Below the pieces are notes generated by a model that had not been told where the DNA came from, did no database searches, and worked only from the letters and a program-made list of their open reading frames with translations. From the NCBI GenBank assembly GCA_946807835.1, contig OX327684.1, positions 19,120,501-19,184,500 of the forward strand: DNA of 64,000 bases, written 5' to 3'. Both the position numbers and the translations under genes were made by a program. The DNA is from Ailanthus altissimus. Taxonomy: Eukaryota; Streptophyta; Magnoliopsida; Sapindales; Simaroubaceae. The number at the start of each line of letters is the position of its first letter. The stretch's first letter is position 1. Shown piece after piece: positions 11,480-21,370 of this stretch.

Positions 11480-12348
11480 TCTCCGAATTTCTAATTCACA
11501 ATGAAAGTAATATGTACTTCCCTTAATCTCCCAAAATACAATTTCAATCACAAACTTTCAACACTCTTAATCAATTTACAATTTACAAAGTACAACTAAA
11601 AACTCCACTCTACATTTTAATCTATGACCAAAACTTTAAAATATCATGCATAGATCAATTCAATAGATATTCTAGAAAACAATAGAGTGAAAGAACACGA
11701 AATTAATACCTCTCAAGATGAAATCCACCCAATTCGACTTTTGAAGTGTTCTTTGAATTCCGTTGATGAAATTCTCAATTTTTCTTGAAAATATGATATG
11801 ATTGTGAGTGAAATTGTGTTTTTTTATATGTTTCTATAGTTGTTTTATGTTCAATTTGATGTATGAAGGTTGAAATTTAATTTTGGATGAGAGGTGATTG
11901 AAAGAGAATAGGGTTTTGAAATAGAGAAATAAGGGGGGAAACCCTCATTTGTACACTCTTTTGAACTAGCAACATAGCGATGGGACCTAGAAATGAGGTG
12001 TACTTTCTAATCTATAGTACTACATCATTGCTTTTTAGGCATCGCAGCATTGAAACTTAGAAAATTCTTCAATCTTAGGGTAATTTGAGCGTCGCAGCAT
12101 TGGCTCTAGCCACCACGACACTAGAGCTACCGACTTTGATGCCACAGCATTAGGTTGCTAAGCATCGCGACACTAACCTCTATGTTTGCTTTTTTGTTTC
12201 TTTTTCGTCTGATCTCTAGAGTCTTGTGCTAAAAGTTTTAAAATCTATAAATCAACAATAATATACATAAATAGCAAAATAATTTAGATTAAATGAATAA
12301 ATATTAAGTTTATTAAGATAAAAATATTAATCTAATTATGCCCTATCA
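11480..12348 (-). repeat. Partial Athila-like LTR (minus orientation)
   Basis: On minus it begins TGATAGGGCATAATTAG at 12348 and matches the first ~130 bases of the LTR at 1276-2647. It continues with a degenerate GC-richer island (12040-12180) of words such as GCATCGCAGCATT and GCGTCGCAGCATT, parallel to 2335-2415. The left part is diverged. It faces the plus-strand LTR at 10597, so two LTRs start at opposite outer ends of a 1.75-kb stretch. Confidence 0.62.
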
Positions 12349-13101
12349 AAGAGAGTAAATGTTATTTGTAAAATAAGCTTATAAAAGTATGAAAAAGTTA
12401 AGTAAATCGACTAGATAATGTAATTGATACTTGCATAGTTTTGTCAAGGACTGGTTCTCGTTGGTTTTATTTTTGTTTAGGATAATGTTGAGATGAGTAA
12501 TTTGAAAGGTCCTACTCCTCTCTTGGAGCGAAACCAGAGAAAGAAGATGAAATGGTGGCCAATACATACTTAGGTTCAAGAGAAAGTTTTTGAAAGAGGT
12601 ATTTTCCTCCTTATTTATCTCGCAGACTATCACATTTTGCAGTAGAGCTTGCACGAGAGTCTTTAAATAATTCTGCTTGACTCTTTGTTGTTTGTTGAAC
12701 CTTCTTATACTTCTATAATGTAATTATATGATGATAAAAAGAAAAATTTTACAAGTATACTTCCATTTCCTTCTGTTTGTTCTTGTATTCTTTCTGTGAC
12801 ATATATTGTGTCCTTTGGAAGTACTCGTTTTATTTATAGATATGATTTATATCTGTTTGAATAATGTTCTTGTGCTTTCTTAGGAAAGGTGTTTCTTTTT
12901 TGACTAAGGAAGCTTTGTTGACTTAAGCATTAGTACTCTCAATGGATATTTGTTTTAATAGTTGTTTCCATGTCTAAGGTATAAAGTTGTCAAAGGAAGT
13001 CTTACTGTAGGCTCTTTCCTAATATTTTGGGTATGAATTATCTCATGGGAAGTATTATTTGATGTGCCCCATTGGTTAAGTTATAATGACTTTCTGGTGC
13101 A
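12349..13101. other. No gene seen; probable MULE-related spacer
   Basis: AT-rich DNA without coding features. Near 12885 the word AAAGGTGTTTCTTT resembles one arm of the hairpin at 34391-34425 in the large MULE, which fits the MULE-type array and terminus that follow. Confidence 0.35.
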
Positions 13102-13612
13102 GAAGTTATAACCCATCTCTGTGTGACGAGGCATAGTTCTCGAATTTAGGCATGATGGCTTTTACAAGGGAAATTAAGCATGTTTATCTCCTAAGTTCAG
13201 GCACGATGACCTTTACAAGGTACCCCTTAGTTTAGAAACTGTAACCCATTTCTGCGAGATATAACCTACTTTCAAAATTTGGGTATAATGGCCCTTACAA
13301 AGAAAGTTTGGCATATTTATATCTCTAGTCCAAAAGTTGTGACGTGTCTCTATGGGATAGGGCCAACTTTCTGAGTTTGGGTACAATGGCCCTTACAAGG
13401 GGAGCTTGGCATGTTTATATCCGTAATTTGGAAGTTGTGACCCATTTTTACAGGATGGGCCTACAACCTAAGTTCAAGTATGATGGCCCTTACAAGGGAA
13501 GTTATACATGTTTATATCCCTAATTCAAAAATTGTGACCCATCTCCAAGGGACAGGGTCTACTTCTTGAGTTTAGGTATGATGGCCCTTACAAAAGAAGC
13601 TTATCATGCTCG
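13102..13612 (+). repeat. ~98-bp tandem array, about five units
   Basis: Unit starts can be read at 13102, 13235, 13333, 13431 and 13528. Each unit carries GTGACCCAT near the start, then GGCCCTTACAAGG and CATGTTTATATC. The first interval is longer (133 bases) and includes a partial extra copy. The units are diverged and not open in any frame. The reverse complement resembles the ~55-bp units at 33985-34262 inside the MULE (shared style TTTGTAAGGGCCATCATACC against TTTATGGGGCATCGTGCC). Confidence 0.85.
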
Positions 13613-14603
13613 TGAATTTAAAAATAAAAATTGTAATCTTTGTTTAAAAAACATATAGAAATAAAGAAGCCTTTTAATTATAGAACTTATATGTGTCCCT
13701 GATGTATAGTCTTCACTGAGAATATAATGGTTATAAAGCTTTGAAAAAACGGATATGGTGGTGAATATCTAATTTGCTTAAGTCCAGAAGTAGTGATTGT
13801 TTTAAGAATGACTTTCTTACGGAATGTCAGTTCAACTATAAGTGGAAATCTTCAAAAAAAAGTCTTCAAGATGTGAGTAGGTGGTAACAAATATCTAAAA
13901 AAAAATGTCTTAAATAATAAATAATCAATGTATATAATCGAAATTTCAATATAGTTCGAGAGTAAGTAAACTAAAATTTAGAAAAGAAAGTAAAATTTTG
14001 TCCTTGTTTTCTGATATGTAAGAGATTGTAAGTGCTACAGCATTTATCGATTTCATAAACATCAAACTATGCGGAGTTACAAATTGAAGACTTGATGATG
14101 AACTCATTTGACGACGAGCTATAGTAATAGATTCGAATTTTGATCAGTCTATTTTCTAGCATTGGGAATTATTGGGATAGGTTAGCTAGCCCTCTTTGAA
14201 TTAAACAAAGACTTATCAGCAATCTATAGGGGCTTGAAACAGTAAGGATCTGAATGGGTGGTAATCAAATAGGTTATTTTATTTTATTTTTGGCAATTAT
14301 GGCGATGGATAAGGGTGGAAATTGTGTGGGAAGGCTGACTGGCTTATTCTGAGTTGATCAAAGGTTTGGTTGAAGGCTAACGGTGACCAAAAGGGCAAAA
14401 CCAAAAAATGTGGTGGCCTTCTAGGTTTTTGACCCATTTTTCAGTTGTTCTAACAGCAGACAATGACATGGGGTATGAAATTTGGTTGATAATCCTTTTT
14501 TTAATTGGCTAGTGTGTTTTTCAACGACTGACAATGTTCTAGCTCAACAATAGATAGTGGTGGCGGGTGGTTTTACGATGGCTAGGGTTTTGGCTTTGAG
14601 ATC

Positions 14604-14639
<36 letters not shown>

Positions 14640-14652
14640 TTATCTTTGAAAA
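13613..14652. other. Non-coding spacer with TA microsatellite
   Basis: No gene recognised. A pure (TA)n run lies at 14608-14636. The G/T-rich part around 14290-14600 resembles 55780-56100 in composition and in short words, ahead of tRNA-like modules in both places. Confidence 0.4.
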
Positions 14653-15095
14653 GTTGTTGTAGCTCAGGTGGTTTGACGCTTTGCTTAGCATAATAGGGTC
14701 CCAAGTTTAATCTTGGCCGATAACACTCCTTCTTTGATTTTTTGTTCTTTTTTAGTGATTAGAATTCTAAAGCCTTATTAACTTTTGCCCTAAAATTATT
14801 GTGCCATTTTTTACTTTTTTTTCTTGGTGGTTAAGATTCTAAAACCTTTATTAATTTTTACCCTAGAATTATTGCACCATAAATTATGGTGGTGCAACTG
14901 GTTATCACACTTATTTATTATAAAGAGTCCTAGGTTTAATTCTCTATGGAAAAAATGCCTTTAGTTTTTTTTATTATTATTTTAATTTCTGCTTTATCAA
15001 TTCTTTGCTTTCTCCACAAAGTTGGTGGCGTAATGGTGAGTTGAGTTGCTTGGTGTGTTTGTTGCACAAGTTTGATTTTGGGTAATCTCTTTTTG
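14653..15095 (+). repeat. Three tRNA-like (SINE-like) modules
   Basis: Module 1 (14653-14725) has a perfect A-box-like TAGCTCAGGTGG (14660-14671), a GCTTAGCAT centre like tRNA-Ala(AGC), and a degenerate B box AGTTTAATCTT (14704-14714). Module 2 (about 14886-14950) has TGGTGCAACTGG and AGGTTTAATTCT. Module 3 (about 15020-15095) has GGTGGCGTAATGG and AAGTTTGATTTTGG. No module folds convincingly as a functional tRNA and the B boxes are weak, so these are tRNA-derived relics. Two similar modules occur at 56132-56345. Confidence 0.55.
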
Positions 15096-15259
15096 TTCTT
15101 TGAAATTTTTTTTATCTCACAATTTTTGTAAATGGTTGTTGAAAATTTGGCTTTTGGTTCAAGATCCCCACAGTCGACACTATTGAAATTCCTTAAAATC
15201 AAAACCTCAAGAAACTACTTCATTGTTGTTGCACTTTCTCAAAAAAATTTGAAAACACC

Positions 15260-15873
15260 ATTGTCTTCTTCCTCTTTGCCTTCACACTCTTCTGGGTCTA
15301 AAAACAATTATTCTCCTACAAAATAAAATATTTTGATGTTTAAGTAAGTGTTTAATTAAAAAATAGTGATGTTATGTGTATAGAAAATATTTCTAAAACA
15401 AGCGAGATGATGATTGAATACTTAATCATGCTTTCAAATAATGCTTTAAAGGCTTTTATGAATGCTTAAACTGAATTAAATTTAATGAACAATCAATTAA
15501 AAATAATAATAAACATTATATATACTTATGCAAGATTCAATATATTCAAAAGAAAATAAATTGAATTAAAATTCATAATTATGTGTGAACTTAAAAATTA
15601 TATTGAAAAAGGAGATTAAATTATGTTTTAAATTTATTTCTTGCTTCTCACATATTTTCTTACCTATTTTAAGAAATATGCACAAGTTATTAGATCAAGT
15701 TTTTGCTTGTTTATGGGCAAAAAAAACTTGGATTCAAGTCTCTTGATAATATTGGACAGTGTGTAAGGATATATGAAGTCCATTTAACAAAATTTAGGCT
15801 AACATCTTTAAAAATATTTATTATTAATTTTTTAAATAAGGCAAATTGGTTGGGCTAATTTAATAATAGACCC
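15260..15873 (-). repeat. MULE terminal inverted repeat copy (right end)
   Basis: The sequence ends AATAATAGACCC at 15873 and aligns along ~0.6 kb with the right TIR of the large MULE (39790-40496): shared words include TTGCCTTC-ACACTCTTCTGGG, GTGTTTAATTAAAAA and CAAGTTTTTGC. The reverse complement matches the left TIR at 32825 (GGGTCTATTATTAA). Its partner terminus was not found to the left, so the element is probably truncated by the Athila-like insertions. Confidence 0.68.
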
Positions 15874-17370
15874 AACATGTACTAAATAATATCAATACAT
15901 TTAACAAAAGTAAAGATGACAATTTATATAAAAGAAGTCTCATTGTATCTAAATAGAGTATAACAAAATTTTGATAAACACAAATAAAATTTATTTAATT
16001 AATTATTTGACAAATTTAAATTTAGATTTGATTTGTCTATTTATAAATTATATGTTATGATACAATTTGATTATAAACATTGCATTTATGTTTGGACACA
16101 AATGAACACGATTTCATTGGTTTTGTACGATAGGACATGATTAATGTTATTGATAAATATATCATTCATTTACCTTCAAATAAAAATTTAACTTAAATTC
16201 AAAAACAAATAATAGTTGATAACGTTGTGGAAAAAAACTAAATTTGTTCAATAAACGAATACAAGTAATAAATAGATTGAAATAATATTATGTCTTAAAT
16301 AGTTCGTTAACAAATTTGTGACAATTGTTGCATCTTTAAAAAGTTGATATGATAAGTATATTTAAATAAGTAATTGTGAAATCATGTCATAAATGAACAA
16401 ATGATGGATCATAGCGGCATATATATATGTATATACATCACTTGACTGGCCCTCGACTAAATGGGGAACGAGTAATACAGATTTGATTTGGGCATCCATG
16501 GCTGTCCCAAGGGCAAATGGGCAAAGCCAGCCATCAAAGAGACGTTGATGGCAAACAAGGACCAAACTTACCCACGTGTCATTTGTTAATTGCACTAATG
16601 TGCATCCTGGTCTCGAATCTATTCAATTATTATATCTTCATCATCATCAAGTTGACCTATCTTTTCTACTTTCTAGTGCACCATCAACTTTTTTTAAAGA
16701 AAAAAAAAAAAAGAAACACATCCCCTCTTTGGTCAGTACCCATTGGGACAAATCAATTAAACATAGACACCCACCAAGTTCTATGTGGTTGAATTCTGTT
16801 TTTGACTTGATTAAATATTTTATCATCAACCTTACATCTCTTTTCATAAGAACAACGCATATTCCCACTTCCAATATTTAGAATTAAAGTATCAAATCCG
16901 ATAAAAATGCAGACCAATCTGAGATAAAGAGGCATACCAAATTATTTTCTCATACAAGTTCTTTTTTAATCACCATCGTCTTTTCATGCAAAAAATTCTA
17001 CCCAAGTTCAAAACTTGTTCACTCTTCTGTTCGTCAAATCAGAATAAGGGAAAATGACGTAATTGCAAAAACACTAGGAGGAAAGAAAATTTATCCAATT
17101 TTGGATTAAAATAGGAATAAAATTTCTTCTGCTTTGTACAACAGTTTTGTAATTTCCATTTCTGCAAATTTTCTTGCAGCCATGGAACTATTTCTCCACA
17201 ATCAAAACCTTAAAAAAAAAAGGAAACACTAAAATTTAGAAGCATGCCAGCTTGTTGCTTTTGCACCATTAATTTTAACTAAAAACAAAAAAGCCTACAA
17301 ATTACAATTATATATATTTTTTTCCTTTTCTTGATCAAGATTAGTATTTCTTTTTAATTATCACTAAATA
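15874..17370. other. Intergenic, downstream of PP2CA; no gene seen
   Basis: AT-rich sequence. A less AT-rich patch at 16440-16600 has short open frames with no recognisable family. The last few hundred bases include the presumed 3' untranslated region of PP2CA. Confidence 0.5.
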
Positions 17371-18860
17371 CTATCGCCGCTGTTGTTGATTCTGCTGTTG
17401 ATGTTTTCTCAAATCCACGACAACGACGCTCACGTTGTCCGTACTTTGCCTAGCCAAGGCAAGCTTGGTCAACAAGATTGACGCGTCCAAGCACGCCTTA
17501 TCAGAGCTTTGACCTTTCGCTGCCACGTCACTTCCAGCCGACCCCGTGTTCTTCTGAGCTCGGAAGCACGTGAGCACCACTTTACAGGCGGTGTCGTTCG
17601 ACACCACGTCCCACAGCCCGTCGCTCGCCAGTATCAAGCACTCGTCCTCCGCCGTCCGCTCCGTTACCGTCACCTCCGGCTCCGATATCACGTAGGGCTT
17701 CAAGTAATTGTCCCCGATCGCTCTCGACATAGCGAGCACGCCGAGCACTCGCGGACCGTCCCAGTATATAACACGGCCTCCAGCGGCTTCGATTCTTAAC
17801 AACTCATCGGGCCGATCAGGCTGTTTATTTAAAATAAATAAATAAATAAAGTCAGAACACCCGTAATATACACGCGCCAAGAGTAATAACGTAGCCAATT
17901 AGCAAAATATGAGGATGGATGAAAGATTCACCTTATGATCAGACGAGAGGGGTACTGCAACGCCGTTTCGGCAAAGGACAGCGCGCGAGTCGCCGCAGTT
18001 GGAAACGACGATCTTGTCCGGGGTGACAACGGCAACAACGGCGGTGGATCCCACGGCGTCGCACTGCGGCGTCTGCAGCTCGCAGCGGCAGTTGGAGATC
18101 TTGGAGTTTACCGTCCAGTCTTGGACCTCCTTATCCATTCTCTCAAAGCTCCGCTCCATCGTCTCTTTCCACTCAAACGATTGTTCTTCCTTACAAGATT
18201 CAATCTCATGTCTAACTATATCATGCAATCGATCTTTACACTTCATCGCCACCTGAAAAAAAAATCAAAATCAAACAAAAAAAGATTAAAAATCTTAAAT
18301 TTTAAATTTACATAAAGAGTTGTAATAAAGGTCGTGATCATGGACAAAATAATTACATGTGAGCAACCGTGGCCGTCGAAAACGCCGTAGAAATGGGTAC
18401 CGTCGGAAATTCGACGATTTTGCTTACACAACGGATGTATTGAAACTGCGTCTTCCATATCTCTTCTTCTACCGCAAACCGAAGTCATTCCAAATTTTGG
18501 ATTCTCTTCTACTAAATCATCCACAGCCATTTCTTTTACAGACTTTGAGCTTAAGAACGAACTTAATTTTATCAAGTCCTCATTCTTCTTTGCTACTTCC
18601 CCGTTCTCTACAACGTGGCTTCCTTTAAGCTCGTTGGCTTCGCAAGTCTCTGCTGGAGTTTCTTGGGCCCGTGGTAAAGGAGTAAAAAGTTCACGCTTTT
18701 GCCTCTTCCTGTCGTTTTCTACTGGCGGCAGCACTGCCACGTCAGTAACAAAGTTGAACGGCCGGAGCTCTAACCTCCGGCGCCTCGAAGCTCGCGAACT
18801 CGGCTCAACTGGGGCCGGTGGCTCACTCTCACCAACTACTCCACAGCAAATTCCAGCCAT
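17371..18860 (-). CDS. PP2CA: Clade A protein phosphatase 2C (PP2CA/AHG3-type), three exons
   Basis: Join 18860-18357, 18252-17932, 17820-17371 (minus): 168 + 107 + 149 codons plus stop, 424 residues, all introns phase 0 with GT-AG borders. The N-terminus [14 protein letters not shown] and the RKRQKRE word (51-57) are hallmarks of Arabidopsis PP2CA/AHG3. The metal-dependent Ser/Thr phosphatase core has RRRDMEDAV (131-139), FDGHG (161-165), GDSRAV (255-260), ASDGLWD (340-346) and TDNVSVV (402-408). W295 in RVIYWDG corresponds to the tryptophan lock that contacts ABA-bound PYR/PYL receptors. Clade A PP2Cs act in nucleus and cytosol, inactivating SnRK2 kinases and so restraining ABA signalling until receptors block them. 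The family is usually ABA-induced, and G-box/ABRE words lie upstream. No lesion is visible. Confidence 0.96.
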
Positions 18861-19234
18861 TGATTATTCGGTTCCAATTAATTCTAATTCCTTCAAACTT
18901 ATGCTAACTTCTTACTCTCTTTCTCTGCTTCTGAAACCCTAGAAAAGAACTAATTATAGTGAATGGAGGAAGAAACTAACAATTATAGCTTCTAAAGACA
19001 AAGTAGATATGAGAGATCTCTTTGCTGAAAATGGAGAGGACCCATTAAAATGCCTCGCCATCTCTCTCTTCAATTTCACCTGGGGGCCACACGTATTTAC
19101 GGGCAGCCTACCCGTCTCCGTCATGGGCAGATATCAGACATGTACAGTTGGTATGACGTTGATTTATGAATACAAGATACCATCTCTACCGTCCATTTAT
19201 CTCCACGATTTTTCTCTACCCTCCTTTAACTCAA

Positions 19235-20167
19235 CACGTGTACTCGACCTTTTGGCACTCGGTTACGTGGCCCAATAATAGATCGACAGCACCGTATGCA
19301 GCGACCTTCCTTTTCTGACACGCATGTGGCCCTCTCTTCGCTCCTTTTTTTTCCTCGCTTTTTGTGAGTAGAAGCCGGTATTTTTGCGTCTTTAAAAAAT
19401 AGAACTGTTTCACATGATATCACCACGTGGCGAGATCGTGGAATACGAGATTCGGCCTCGATTACCCTTTCCACGCGCTTCTTCTTCGAGTGCCACCAAC
19501 TCCTATATTATTACAACGTTTCTGTTCTTTTTTTTTCCGTATTCATTAAATTTAAATATTAAGCCTCCCATGGGTCATGAATTTTCTAAACGATATAAAA
19601 TTTTTATTTAACTCTTAAGGTTTGAGTTATTTCCATAAATATGCGCAAAGATAATTAAAATTATGAAAGATTTATGTTTGAGTTTGACAACAACAAAATA
19701 TTATGCATATATAATAACAAATATAAGAATTAATAATTGACTGATGATTGTGTTAATATTTATTTTTAAATTTTTAATAACAATTTTTATTTATAATTTT
19801 TATTTTTTACAAATATACTACAAAAAATGATAATTAAATATATTTAATTTTAGATGCCATATTTTACATCATATTTGTTTCTGTGAAAGAACGTGCTTAT
19901 CTTTTAGGACATTACCTTCAGAATTTTTTTCCACAAATATTCATGCATTTTATGAAAAATAAAGCTCGATTAGTGGAGCGTGAGAGACGCGCCGATACCA
20001 GGCGGAGGGAAGCGAGCTGGTGCTTCTCTTTTTATTCTGGTCGTTCCAGTTGTCCAATGAAGGCGTCTACGTAACGAGCGAGATTTTGACGCGTGTGGGA
20101 CCACATGTCAAAGTCGATACTCTTGCAGAATATCTGAGGGTTCGGTAGCTGCTCAAATGGCCACGTG
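19235..20167. promoter_or_regulatory. G-box/ABRE motifs upstream of PP2CA
   Basis: CACGTGT at 19235-19241, ACGTGGC at 19265-19271, CACGTGGC at 19424-19431 and CACGTGTC at 20162-20169 lie about 0.4-1.3 kb upstream of the PP2CA start codon at 18860. ACGTGGC and ACGTGTC are the classic ABA-response elements bound by ABF/AREB bZIP factors. Their presence fits the ABA-inducible feedback known for clade A PP2C genes. Function is inferred. Confidence 0.6.
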
Positions 20168-20232
20168 TCTAACTCTGACGTGGATCTGAAGCAGCTCCTC
20201 TCGTTCCTCGCGCTCTTACACGTTTCGAGCAC

Positions 20233-20916
20233 TGCTTCTTCCTCTTATCTGAAATTTATAAAATTTCGCCGTCCTCCACCGCAATTTATTAAAATACTTT
20301 AATTATACCCTCATACTTAGTTTTAAAAATGTTAAATTACTGTCCTATTAATCTTACTTATTTCAATTTTGACCCCTTTTAAATTTGTTTTCACCCATTA
20401 TTGCTATATATTTCTACCTTACCATTGAAAGATGCTAAATTTATGTTATGGCAAATTAAATGAACTAATCTAGTTTACTTATTAGTTTTGATTAATTTTT
20501 ATAATAAGCTTTACTAATTATTTTATTAATTGTTGCATTTTTTTTAATACATCCTAATTATACTAGTGTCCCATTCTATTAATTTTACAAGTAATGCCTT
20601 TTATCAATTTTTAACAGTAAATGAAAAATTGATGGCCGATCTTATTTATTTATCTTCTTCGAGCGGTGGTCTTGTTAGTAATTAATTATAAATTTTTTAA
20701 AAATTAATATTATATTAAAGAACTACTAAAATTATATTAAATGACTACTAATACCATAATTAAAGTAATTAATTTTAATTCTCTTTTTTTTTCTTAAGTA
20801 TTGATGTTATATCAAAGACTATGGATACTACTAGAGGATTATTAGATAAGACATTACATGTACACTATAACTTCAAACATACAAACATGGTAAAAGAGAG
20901 AAAAACTCATATTTTA
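20233..20916. other. AT-rich intergenic DNA; nothing recognised
   Basis: No coding or structural feature was identified between the promoter motifs and the tandem repeat. Confidence 0.5.
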
Positions 20917-21370
20917 CATTAGGAAAGTAGACCCTATGAAAAATAAACATGAATTTTAAAAAATAAAAGAAGAGACTCTTTTTATAAAATAGGAATACAA
21001 ACTTCACAAAAGAGAATAAGATATTATATTTGCATACATTAATGAGAAAAAAATATATTCTCTGTATTAAGAAAGTAGACTTTCTAAAATTGGGTTATAT
21101 ATTCCACAAAAGAAGAGACCATTTCATAAAAATAGAATACAAATCTTATAAAAGAAAGAAACAGAGATATACTACATTAGAGAAATGGATCATATGAAAG
21201 AGGAACATAAACTCCACAAGAAATAGAAGAAGAGACTCTTTTATAAAGTATGAATACAAACCTCACAAAAGAGAATAAGATTTTATATTTACATACATTA
21301 ACTCAAACATACAAACCCCACAAAAAGAAGAAAAAATATATTACTCCGTATTGAAAAAGTAAATTCTATA
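20917..21370. repeat. Irregular tandem repeat, interrupted by an LTR insertion
   Basis: Units begin with variants of ATTAGGAAAGTAGA at 20917, 21065, 21175 and 21349, 110-175 bases apart. Two of them share GAAGAGACTCTTTTTATAAA, CACAAAAGAGAATAAGAT and ATACATTAA. The last unit stops at CTATA (21366-21370), where an LTR is inserted, and resumes at 24069 with matching words (ACATATCCCACAAAATAA, TTCATAAAAATATAATAC). No open frame. Confidence 0.75.

Noticed and set aside
13102..13612. Regularly spaced repeats resembling an array of spacers
   Set aside because: Units are ~98 bp, diverged throughout and lack the short identical repeat/unique spacer pattern; this is eukaryotic tandem DNA, not CRISPR.
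14653..14725. Functional tRNA-Ala gene
   Set aside because: The A box is good but the B box is degenerate and the acceptor and T arms do not pair; a tRNA-derived relic is more likely.
16362..16935. Several overlapping short frames on both strands
   Set aside because: No recognisable family, no splice context, mutually overlapping.
17509..17799. Plus-strand open frame opposite PP2CA exon 3
   Set aside because: Arg/His-rich antisense shadow of a conserved phosphatase exon.
17935..18942. Plus-strand open frames opposite PP2CA exons 1 and 2
   Set aside because: Antisense shadows; no family features.
20032..20232. 66-residue minus-strand frame in the PP2CA upstream region
   Set aside because: Cys/Ser/Arg-rich but unlike any family I know; better explained as GC-richer promoter DNA.
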